Assembly (NCBI GenBank): GCA_028685295.1
Contig: JAQUEL010000015.1
Coordinates: forward strand, 1-30,408
Length of the DNA stretch: 30,408 bases
DNA from: a bacterium
GTDB taxonomy: Bacteria; UBP13; UBA5359
Direction of reading: 5' to 3'
Shown: in pieces, positions 1-7,442 of the stretch
Position numbering within the stretch: the stretch's first letter is position 1
How the letters are laid out: the number at the start of each line of letters is the position of its first letter
Position numbers and translations under genes: made by a program
The notes under the pieces: generated by a model
Databases searched by the model: none
What the model was told of the DNA's origin: nothing
Seen by the model: only the letters and a program-made list of their open reading frames with translations

Positions 1-1742
1 GAGATAATGTTCCCGGCTTCACTGCAAAAGGTAATGTCAAGCTCATGCTTGCCGGCGGAAAGCGAGAGAGATGGAATAATGGCTATATCACCGGTAGCGG
101 CTATCATTACCGGTCGACATCGCTTATCATCAATAAAAGCCTGCAATGGCCTGAAGGGATCAGGACGCAGCATACCGGAAAAATGCAGCAAAGGCGCGCC
201 TTCCGATGACACCGGGCCGAAGAGAGTAATGCTGCCCTGAGCCTGGGCCTCCAAATCTTTATCTGCTCTCTCCAATACGGCCGCATAGGTCCAGTCAGGA
301 TGAAAAAGAACCCCATCCATCACCAGTGCAAAGTAACGCCGTGCCTGCAACACCTCTTTGGATGATAGTGCCGCCGCCGCTTCAAGGGCACCATTTGCCG
401 CAGGCTTATCCTCCCCCATCCATTTGTTCAATGTCTCTTTGAGGGCCTTGCAGGCTGCCTTTGTATCGGCTATCCCGGCTTCAAAGGCGTATACCGGTAG
501 ATCGCTCCCGCTGGATACGGATGCCGTTACCTGCATAGCACCATTTCTAAGCGCCCGAGCAGTAAAATCGGTTATAAAGTCCGTATAGAGTTCCGCGGCT
601 TGCGGAGCGCTGCCGCTTGCCTGAGAAGGCCTAATGCTGGCGCTAAGTTTATCCTTGCCACGCAGAAAGGCTTCTATCTTCCTCAGCGATTTCTGAAACG
701 GCAAACGATAATCATAGCGAGAGAGGTAAATATCGTTGGAGATCTCTGATGGAGCTATGCCGGATGCAGCCAGATCCCGCTTCAGCTGAGCCGGCAGATG
801 GCTGTAAAGGGCCTTCTGAGGGATCTGTCCATGATAGTAGTTAAAATACGTTTTTAGCGGTTGCCCGGTGTAAAAGGCCTTGATCTCCGCATACTGCGGG
901 GATTGCCGTATCATTTGAGCCGCCATACGCGCCCCGGGAAGAACACCGGCTATTCTGCCGTTGATGCTCTTGGCATAGCTTCCACGCAGGTTATCGATAA
1001 GCCGCCTGCCAGTAATGGTTTTGAACTTCTTTCTCTCTGCCGGCGGCAGTCCTCTGAGCATTTCCAGCGATGCTTCATGGATCAGCCAAGGAATAATTGG
1101 TGCTTCAAAAAAATGTTTTCCTCCCCTCAAGCGAGTCCGCGCTACACCGGCATCATAATTTATGGCATCTACAGCCATTTCCAGACAGCCGTGACGTCCG
1201 ACGAATTGCACAAGAGAGGTCAAAGACCCTATCATGCCCGGTGGCAGGAACTCAAACCGCTCGGCAATCCCGTAGATACCGTGCATAGTGGAATCTGCCA
1301 GCTGATGAGCAACCCAGCCTCTGGCATACCAGCGATACAGCTCTCTCTCGCCGCTTTTATCGGCATCCGCCAGCCGGCACATATGCAGGCCAAAGAGAGG
1401 TACGCCGCTGGAATTATCGTCTCCGCCTACATCCAGCATCCGTCCGTTATTACTGCTGAAAAGATTATGGGCATAATCAAAGAGATTACTCTTCTTCTCC
1501 GGCCTGCGGAATGCTTTTCGGGCAATGTTCTTCTTGCTCTCCCATATATTGTAGTTCGAAATCATATCCGGCATAGGGGCGCTCTCAATAAATAACTCTC
1601 CAGCCCTGGCAGGGCCCCCGTAGCCCGCCATTAACTTATGCCAGGAGGTACTATTGGCCTGACAATGAGCCATAGGGCCCCAGGCATGAACAGGCGTTGC
1701 CATTCCCCATAATATCAATAGCAAGGGTATCAGGGTCCTCAC
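1..1742 (-). CDS. Secreted zinc-dependent phospholipase C-like protein (3' end outside window)
   Basis: An open frame of 580 codons starts at a GTG at 1742 and runs off the left edge without a stop. The GTG overlaps the TGA of the upstream gene (GTGA), and GGAG lies about 7 nt upstream, so translation is probably coupled. Residues 1-20 form a signal peptide ending VHA, which would leave Trp21 as the mature N-terminus, as in B. cereus phospholipase C where the N-terminal Trp binds zinc. Candidate metal ligands follow in family-like order: H26, D89/H92, H120, then an HxxxD pair H146/D150, H154, and H222 with nearby acids. About 350 further residues follow this domain, and I do not recognise them. 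The likely role is an exported or surface hydrolase. The fold rests on motif pattern, not alignment, and the substrate is unknown. It could also be an inactive relative of the P1 nuclease/PLC fold. Confidence 0.72.
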   Translation of the reverse strand, partial: MRTLIPLLLILWGMATPVHAWGPMAHCQANSTSWHKLMAGYGGPARAGELFIESAPMPDMISNYNIWESKKNIARKAFRRPEKKSNLFDYAHNLFSSNNGRMLDVGGDDNSSGVPLFGLHMCRLADADKSGERELYRWYARGWVAHQLADSTMHGIYGIAERFEFLPPGMIGSLTSLVQFVGRHGCLEMAVDAINYDAGVARTRLRGGKHFFEAPIIPWLIHEASLEMLRGLPPAERKKFKTITGRRLIDNLRGSYAKSINGRIAGVLPGARMAAQMIRQSPQYAEIKAFYTGQPLKTYFNYYHGQIPQKALYSHLPAQLKRDLAASGIAPSEISNDIYLSRYDYRLPFQKSLRKIEAFLRGKDKLSASIRPSQASGSAPQAAELYTDFITDFTARALRNGAMQVTASVSSGSDLPVYAFEAGIADTKAACKALKETLNKWMGEDKPAANGALEAAAALSSKEVLQARRYFALVMDGVLFHPDWTYAAVLERADKDLEAQAQGSITLFGPVSSEGAPLLHFSGMLRPDPFRPLQAFIDDKRCRPVMIAATGDIAIIPSLSLSAGKHELDITFCSEAGNII

Positions 1743-3502
1743 TCTTCATCTCCTCCGGCTGTCCGGCAACGGCAATTGCCGAGATGATACTTTACTTTGA
1801 ATCTTCCCTCCCGAACAGCCGTCGGCTGTTCGTAACCTCTTTGCGTGGCTGTCATCCGATAACCGTAATCCCCCTGCAGCAGCGGCACATGATCAACTAT
1901 GCCGTAGAAAGAGAGCTTCCGTTTACCCGGTCCCATCAGCTTGCAGTTGTAAGGCCTACAGATAACAATGCCTCGCCGATCAATAATTTCCAGAGAAAGA
2001 TATGAGGTGGTATTGAGCTCCAACTCCCATTGCAAGCATCCCTCTTTCCGCCCTTCATTATCACCGCTGGGATCAAAGGTATGGCGTAGAAGGCGAATAT
2101 CTTTGATCAATGGTCTTAAGCGTATACCGATCTTTCTGACTGTCGGTGATTTACCGGAAGCCGAGGCGGTCATCTCCACCTTATACTGTTGATATGCCTT
2201 AATTACGCCCAAGCGTTCATTTCTACGGTACTCCCGCCATTCACTCCACTCCAGGCCATCCTCGCTCTGTCTGAGGCTGATCCTGAGCTGTGAGCCGCGA
2301 GGCAATTTAGCCTGCCAATCAATGAAGGCTACACTCTCCTTCGCCTGCGACTGCTTGTTATCATTCCTGAGAGTAGATATAAAGAGGCCCTCGGCAAATG
2401 GAGCCGGCCCGGCATTAGCAGCTGTTCGTATATACGTTTTGATATCCGTATTCTTTGGTATGACGCCCTGCGGAGAGAGCCTACTTAAGAGCCTGGCGCT
2501 TCGCCTCAGCTTAAGCACGGGTGTGCTTACCGCCAGCGAATTGTATTGCAAAGGGCCGGTGCTGACTTCTTTACCGTTCAGGCTCATCTTCAAGCCCGGC
2601 AATCTATTCTTCCAATAGGCGCCGATATCATATGCGTCAAATCTCAAGCAATGCATACCCTTTTCTATATCGATAGCTACGCTATAGGTTTCGTTCCTTC
2701 GTAGGCCCGATATCGGCCCTAAAGGCGCTGCTTTATCCCTATCAAAGATGAGTTTGCTATCCCAAAAGGCATAATTCGGTTGAAAATCAAAGCTTGAGAT
2801 ATCAAAGCGAAGGCAGCCTGATTCAGGCAGATAGATCTTGCCGTAATAGAAGCCGATAACCATATAATCTCGGTAATTCGGCGAATCTACGATGTAACCG
2901 GAATATGGACCGTAATCCTTTAAAATCATAAGCTTACGAGGGTCGACAATTCTTCCCGGAGCATACTCGCCAAATGACTTGACAAAATCAGGATTGTTAA
3001 GATAGCTTATAAATGGATATGTACCTTGCAGACATCCGTTATGCATAAGAGCAAAGCCCGGAATAAAGTCCGGATAAAGCAAGCCGTTGATTTCCCTGCC
3101 CTTGCCCTCAAGAGCCTGCAGCTCCCGGCTGCTCACTATCTTTCGCTGCGGAATAAAGAGAAAGGGCAGGTAATGCAGATGATAGGTAATACTTCTCAAT
3201 CCGGGAGCGGCACATCCATTCTTTGAGCATAGATAGCGGCAGACGATCTGCATATAATTGGATACGGAAAGAGCCTTTTCCTCCACACCGATCTCACGCC
3301 ACTCGCTCCAGGAAGGTGTCAGGCGTAAGCTTGCACCCCTTGAATCATCAAAAACATCAATACCCTTACGTTCAACGCCGGTAAAATCACCGGTTGTCAC
3401 ATCCTGCCAAAGGTAATAATCTGCTGTTCTTAAGATAAAGGCACATAGAAACACCAGGCAAAAAGCAAGAAATGTTCCGCTGCGGGTGATCCTCCAAAGC
3501 AT
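1739..3502 (-). CDS. Secreted multidomain protein with duplicated W-x-E-W / Y-x-Q module
   Basis: The 587-residue protein has an N-terminal hydrophobic segment (about residues 9-25) serving as signal peptide or anchor. Two related modules are visible: residues 57-113 (SWSEWREIG, then YMQ, then an R-x-I strand) and 405-464 (EWSEWREYR, then YQQY, then an R-x-I strand). Between them, residues 225-315 look like a beta-rich, carbohydrate-binding-like region. The C-terminus, about 485-560, resembles the FlgD-type immunoglobulin-like domain (LEIIDRRG, then LLQGDYGYRM). No catalytic site was recognised. The start is ATG with GAGGTGG upstream, 12 bp after aspS. Its stop overlaps the GTG start of the phospholipase-like gene by 4 bp, so the two are probably made together and may act together at the cell surface. 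Function is unknown; adhesion or substrate binding is a guess. Confidence 0.75.
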   Translation of the reverse strand: MLWRITRSGTFLAFCLVFLCAFILRTADYYLWQDVTTGDFTGVERKGIDVFDDSRGASLRLTPSWSEWREIGVEEKALSVSNYMQIVCRYLCSKNGCAAPGLRSITYHLHYLPFLFIPQRKIVSSRELQALEGKGREINGLLYPDFIPGFALMHNGCLQGTYPFISYLNNPDFVKSFGEYAPGRIVDPRKLMILKDYGPYSGYIVDSPNYRDYMVIGFYYGKIYLPESGCLRFDISSFDFQPNYAFWDSKLIFDRDKAAPLGPISGLRRNETYSVAIDIEKGMHCLRFDAYDIGAYWKNRLPGLKMSLNGKEVSTGPLQYNSLAVSTPVLKLRRSARLLSRLSPQGVIPKNTDIKTYIRTAANAGPAPFAEGLFISTLRNDNKQSQAKESVAFIDWQAKLPRGSQLRISLRQSEDGLEWSEWREYRRNERLGVIKAYQQYKVEMTASASGKSPTVRKIGIRLRPLIKDIRLLRHTFDPSGDNEGRKEGCLQWELELNTTSYLSLEIIDRRGIVICRPYNCKLMGPGKRKLSFYGIVDHVPLLQGDYGYRMTATQRGYEQPTAVREGRFKVKYHLGNCRCRTAGGDEE

Positions 3503-3514
3503 GCAGCCACCTCG

Positions 3515-5293
3515 TCAGATCATCGTTTTTAAATATAACTCCTTCAATTGGTCTCCATATACTCCGGAGGGCGCATCCGTCATCAGACATGAACCGCTCT
3601 GAGTTTTGGGGAAGGCGATGCAATCACGGATAGAATCCTGCCCGGAAAGGAGCATTATCAATCTATCCAATCCCAGCGCTATGCCACCATGCGGCGGTGT
3701 GCCGTACTCAAAGGCATCCAATAGAAAACCGAATTTGTCACGGCTCTCTTCAACAGACATGCCCAGGAGATTAAAGATGCGCTGTTGCACATCACGACGG
3801 TGAATTCTTATGCTGCCGCCGCCCAATTCGACACCATTAAGAACAATATCATAGGCCAGGGCCCTGACCTGAAGCGGGTCGGTTTCCAGCCCTGGGAGGT
3901 CTTCATCTTGCGGCGAAGTAAAGGGATGATGTATGGCACTGAGACGGCCGGTCCGTTCATCCCGCTCAAACATAGGAAAATCCACCACCCAGACAAAGGC
4001 ATCTGTTTTGTCATCGATCATCCTCAGCCGGCGTCCCAGTTGCAGCCTGAGATAGCCCAAAGCGGCAGCCGTAACCGCAGGCGTATCAGCTACAAAAAGC
4101 ATCATATCGCCATCACCGGCTCCCATTCTGGAAGCGATTGCCTGCAACTCTTCGGTGCTGAAGAATTTGGCCACGGGCGATTTAAACCCGCCGTTTTCCA
4201 CAGAGATATGCGCTAATCCCTTAGCACCGTATACCGCCGCCATCTCTCTCAACTCATCAACTTCTCTTCTGCTATAATCTGCGATTCCAGAAACGCAAAT
4301 ACCTTTTACCCGTCCACCGCGGGCTACCGTATCGCGAAAGACCTTGAAATCCGACTCTGCCGCAATATCCGTGATATCGCAAAGTTCCATGCCAAAGCGA
4401 ATATCCGGCTTATCACTGCCATAACGCGCCATAGCCTGATCATAGGTTATACGTGGGAAAGGCATCTTTGGCAGGTTGCGCCCGGCAGCATTCAGAATGG
4501 CAGCAACCATCCCCTCTGTTATCTCTATAATCTGCTCCACGCTGACAAAGGACATTTCTATATCGATCTGGGTAAATTCCGGCTGCCTGTCAGCTCGTAA
4601 ATCCTCATCTCTAAAACAGCGGGCTATCTGAAAATAGCGTTCCATACCGGAAACCATCAGCAACTGCTTATAAAGCTGTGGTGATTGGGGCAGGCCGTAA
4701 AAGAGGCCCGGATTAAGCCGACTGGGCACAAGAAAATCCCTGGCGCCCTCCGGAGTACTCTTACCCAGCATTGGAGTTTCAATCTCCAGAAAATCGTTGT
4801 CATCCAGGTAATCGCGAACAGCCTTGGTTACTTTATGTCTGAGACGGATGCTCTGCAGCATCGGCTCACGCCGAAGATCCAGATAACGATATTTTAATCT
4901 GACACTCTCATCTGCATCTGTCACTGATTCTATGAGGAAAGGAGGCGTTTTGGAGGCATTGAGTATTACAACCTCGTCAGCCAGCACTTCAATTAGGCCA
5001 GTCTGCAGTCGGGTGTTTTCAGTTCCGGCAGGTCGCCTGGCCACTACCCCTTTGACGGCCAGAACATACTCGCTTCGTATGTTCTCCGCCACCTGATGTG
5101 CCTCTTGTGACCGCTCAGGATTGATTGCTATCTGCACCACCCCTTCTCTGTCACGGAGATCAATAAATATAAGGCTGCCGTGATCACGCCGCTTCTGGCA
5201 CCATCCCATCAGGACAAGGGTATTTCCTTCATCTGCAAGGCTTATCCGGCCGCAATATTTGCTCCTTTTCCAATCACCCATGGTCTCGCTCAT
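3515..5293 (-). CDS. aspS: Aspartyl-tRNA synthetase, probably non-discriminating
   Basis: Class IIb synthetase charging tRNA with aspartate in the cytoplasm; 592 residues is the normal bacterial length. An N-terminal OB-fold anticodon domain holds RRDHGSLIFIDLRDREG (about 35-51). The motif 2 region includes FRDEDLRADRQPEFTQ (227-242), the bacterial GAD insertion lies roughly at 285-420, and motif 3 is GIALGLDRL (537-545). The start ATG at 5293 has GGGGGAAG upstream. His38 replaces the Leu usual in RRDLG of discriminating enzymes, and Gly90 sits in RPAGTEN where discriminating enzymes tend to have Lys. In Pseudomonas the His/Gly pair is tied to charging both tRNA-Asp and tRNA-Asn, which would require GatCAB. 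It follows hisS by 39 bp, as in many Gram-positive hisS-aspS operons. Confidence 0.97.
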   Translation of the reverse strand: MSETMGDWKRSKYCGRISLADEGNTLVLMGWCQKRRDHGSLIFIDLRDREGVVQIAINPERSQEAHQVAENIRSEYVLAVKGVVARRPAGTENTRLQTGLIEVLADEVVILNASKTPPFLIESVTDADESVRLKYRYLDLRREPMLQSIRLRHKVTKAVRDYLDDNDFLEIETPMLGKSTPEGARDFLVPSRLNPGLFYGLPQSPQLYKQLLMVSGMERYFQIARCFRDEDLRADRQPEFTQIDIEMSFVSVEQIIEITEGMVAAILNAAGRNLPKMPFPRITYDQAMARYGSDKPDIRFGMELCDITDIAAESDFKVFRDTVARGGRVKGICVSGIADYSRREVDELREMAAVYGAKGLAHISVENGGFKSPVAKFFSTEELQAIASRMGAGDGDMMLFVADTPAVTAAALGYLRLQLGRRLRMIDDKTDAFVWVVDFPMFERDERTGRLSAIHHPFTSPQDEDLPGLETDPLQVRALAYDIVLNGVELGGGSIRIHRRDVQQRIFNLLGMSVEESRDKFGFLLDAFEYGTPPHGGIALGLDRLIMLLSGQDSIRDCIAFPKTQSGSCLMTDAPSGVYGDQLKELYLKTMI

Positions 5294-5332
5294 AACTCTT
5301 CCCCCACTTACTTTCTAAACCCTTAAACCTCT

Positions 5333-6586
5333 CTATTGTAACAGATAATCAACCAGCGCTTTCAGCTCTATTTCCGTCTGAGAGCCTTGTGCCAGATCTT
5401 TTACGGATGCCGTGCCACGCTCCAATTCATCCTCGCCTATGATAACGGCAAACCTGCAGCCATGCTTATCCGCCGCCCGCATTTGCGCCTTGAGGCTGCG
5501 ACCAAGATAATCGTATTCAACATAAAGGCCTGCTTCCCTTAGTTTATATAGATAGCTCAAAGTGTTGGTCCTGGCCCTTTCACCAAGCGCAATCATATAA
5601 GCACTGCAAGGCATACGTCGCGCAGGTATCTCCCCCTCGGACTCCAGCGCCAGCAGCAAGCGTTCAAACCCGGCGGCAAAGCCCATTCCCGTTAGATCAG
5701 GTCCGCCGCATTCCTTTACCAGCCTATCATAGCGGCCGCCGCCGGCCACGGAACTTTGTGCTCCTAGCCCGGCATGAGTGACCTCAAAGGCTGTTCTGGT
5801 ATAGTAATCCAGCCCGCGCACCATTGATGGGTCAACGGTATAGGCTATTCCCAAACCATCCAACCCTTCCCGTACCTTGTCAAAATGTCCACGGCAAGGA
5901 TCACAGATATAAGCGGAAATTTGCGGTGATTTCTGCAGCAACGCCTTGCAGGCAGGATTTTTACAATCAAGCAGACGCAGGGGGTTATCAGCATATCTGC
6001 GCTGACAATCTTCGCACAGATCATCATGCGATTCCGCCAAAAAATCCTTTAATGCCTCTATATAGCGAGGACGGCAATTACCACAGGCAACACTATTAAG
6101 AAGTAGCGTAGTATGCTTCAATCCTATAGCTCGAAGAAAGGACACTGCCAGCATAATAACTTCCATATCCAGTAAAGGGTCATCTGATCCTATCGCTTCC
6201 ACACCCAATTGATGAAACTGGCGGTACCGTCCGGCCTGGGGCCGGTCATACCTGAACATGGGAGATATATAGAAAAGTTTGGTCAAAGGATTGACGGCCT
6301 GCAAATTATTCTGAATAAACGCCCGGACAACCGGTGCCGTTCCTTCCGGCTTAAGAGAGATCCGGCGCCCTCCTTTATCCTCAAAATCATACATCTCCTT
6401 GCTGACAATATCCGTATCGCTGCCGATACTGCGAATAAAAAGCTGAACATCTTCAAAAGCAGGCGTTCGTATCTCGCCATATCCATATCGAGTTGCTGCG
6501 TGACGGAAAAGAGCCTCTATATGACTCCAGACGGCGGCTTCATCAGGCAATATATCACGTGTTCCCTTTGGTGCTCTGTATTTCAT
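5333..6586 (-). CDS. hisS: Histidyl-tRNA synthetase
   Basis: Class IIa synthetase joining histidine to tRNA-His. The chosen start at 6586 gives 417 residues and the family-typical N-terminus MKYRAPKGTRDILP, with GGAAGTG about 6 nt upstream. Visible motifs are motif 2 (MFRYDRPQAGRYRQFHQ), the histidine A signature GLDYYTRTAFEV, and an ATP-site GGGRYD before the C-terminal anticodon-binding domain. A Cys-containing stretch in the insertion (CGNCRP, CEDCQRR, CKNPAC, CDPC) looks able to bind zinc, a feature of some bacterial HisRS. A longer frame reaching 6754 exists, but its extra 56 residues are the antisense of a tRNA gene and are not likely to be protein. aspS follows in the same direction. 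Confidence 0.97.
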   Translation of the reverse strand: MKYRAPKGTRDILPDEAAVWSHIEALFRHAATRYGYGEIRTPAFEDVQLFIRSIGSDTDIVSKEMYDFEDKGGRRISLKPEGTAPVVRAFIQNNLQAVNPLTKLFYISPMFRYDRPQAGRYRQFHQLGVEAIGSDDPLLDMEVIMLAVSFLRAIGLKHTTLLLNSVACGNCRPRYIEALKDFLAESHDDLCEDCQRRYADNPLRLLDCKNPACKALLQKSPQISAYICDPCRGHFDKVREGLDGLGIAYTVDPSMVRGLDYYTRTAFEVTHAGLGAQSSVAGGGRYDRLVKECGGPDLTGMGFAAGFERLLLALESEGEIPARRMPCSAYMIALGERARTNTLSYLYKLREAGLYVEYDYLGRSLKAQMRAADKHGCRFAVIIGEDELERGTASVKDLAQGSQTEIELKALVDYLLQ

Positions 6587-6605
6587 CTTATCACTTCCAA
6601 TTTTC

Positions 6606-6634
6606 TTGACTCTTCCACCCACATAATCTATAAT
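6606..6634 (+). promoter_or_regulatory. Sigma-70-type promoter for tRNA-Ala
   Basis: TTGACT (6606-6611) and a perfect TATAAT (6629-6634) are separated by exactly 17 nt, with the tRNA 5' end 18 nt beyond the -10 box. This is the best promoter match in the window. It lies in the 5' leader region of hisS on the other strand, so polymerase starting here moves away from hisS but against any transcript entering hisS from upstream. Confidence 0.85.
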
Positions 6635-6652
6635 TGCAACTGTGTTGCGGAT

Positions 6653-6728
6653 GGGGACGTAGCTCAGCTGGGAGAGCGCATCCTTCGCATGGATGAGGCC
6701 AGGGGTTCGAGCCCCCTCGTCTCCACCA
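6653..6728 (+). tRNA. tRNA-Ala, anticodon CGC
   Basis: A 76-nt cloverleaf can be folded by eye. The acceptor stem is GGGGACG with CGTCTCC, including the G3-U70 wobble pair that identifies alanine tRNAs. The D-arm is GCTC/GAGC around AGCTGGGA. The anticodon stem is CATCC/GGATG with loop TTCGCAT, giving anticodon CGC (codon GCG). The T-arm contains GGTTCGAGCC. Discriminator A73 and an encoded CCA end are present. It lies on the plus strand between two minus-strand genes and has its own promoter; no clear intrinsic terminator follows it. Confidence 0.97.
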
Positions 6729-6824
6729 TCTCCATCGCCAAACAAACTAATCATTCAATGGCAATGGCATTCCTTAATCTTATCGTAATATCATGCGTTC
6801 TGCCAGGAGGTTTCCATCCTCTTC

Positions 6825-7442
6825 TTATTCCGAATCCTCACGCAAAAATGGATTGTTTGCTCTTTCAGCAGAGAGACTTGTTTCAGGTCCATGTCCGGGA
6901 TGAATGACATAATCCCCCTTGAGCGATTTTAACCGATGCAAAGATCTCATCAGAGCGGAAGAATCACCGCCGTAAAGATCTGTTCGGCCTACAGAGCCCG
7001 CAAAAAGCGTATCTCCGGTAAAGAGCAGCCTGTCAACCATAATAGAGATGCCGCCGGGGGTATGTCCGGGTGTGCTGATAACCGACAGCTCCATTCCCCC
7101 AAGGGTCAGACGCGTTCCCTCGTCCAGCAGAAGATCGGGAATGGTTGCAGGCTGCGGTATCCCCATTACCTGCGAACCGTTCAAGGCAGGCGATTTTACA
7201 AGTTGCAAATCCAACCGGTGAATACATACCTGACAGCCATCCCGAACGACATCATCAAGAGCAGCAAAATGATCAATATGCCCATGCGTCAGAATAATAT
7301 ATTTTAGGAGATTATCGCCCACCGCCGCTGCCAGCAAACCACCGGATGCCGCCGGATCTATTATACAGGCCTCTCCTCTGTCAGACACTACATAAGCATT
7401 CGTTCTAAGAGCGCCTACCGGATATACAGCTACATTAGCCAT
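6825..7442 (-). CDS. Metallo-beta-lactamase-fold hydrolase (glyoxalase II-like)
   Basis: A 205-residue cytoplasmic protein with the metal site THGHIDH (H53, H55, D57, H58), then STPGHTPGG, FTGDTLF and HPGHG, the standard set of ligands for a two-metal MBL hydrolase of the GloB-like group. The known activities of such proteins are thioester or lactone hydrolysis; the substrate here cannot be told. The start at 7442 ([10 protein letters not shown]) is preferred over 7454 because GGAGG sits 5 nt before it. It overlaps the end of the calcium ATPase gene by 8 bp, so the two are cotranscribed. In Bacillota a similar gene often sits in the relA-dtd-hisS neighbourhood, which fits its place upstream of hisS. 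Confidence 0.9.
   Translation of the reverse strand: MANVAVYPVGALRTNAYVVSDRGEACIIDPAASGGLLAAAVGDNLLKYIILTHGHIDHFAALDDVVRDGCQVCIHRLDLQLVKSPALNGSQVMGIPQPATIPDLLLDEGTRLTLGGMELSVISTPGHTPGGISIMVDRLLFTGDTLFAGSVGRTDLYGGDSSALMRSLHRLKSLKGDYVIHPGHGPETSLSAERANNPFLREDSE

Noticed and set aside
861-1595. Long plus-strand open frame of 244 codons
   Set aside because: It lies wholly inside the minus-strand phospholipase-like gene, which has a signal peptide, ordered metal ligands and a coupled start. The plus frame has no ribosome-binding site or recognisable motif.
6587-6652. T-box riboswitch or separate promoter for hisS
   Set aside because: No T-box consensus or antiterminator structure could be seen, and the minus-strand TTGCAA here has no -10 box at proper distance.
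6587-6754. N-terminal extension of HisRS
   Set aside because: The extra residues are the complement of a tRNA-Ala and its promoter; the start at 6586 has a ribosome-binding site and a family-typical N-terminus.
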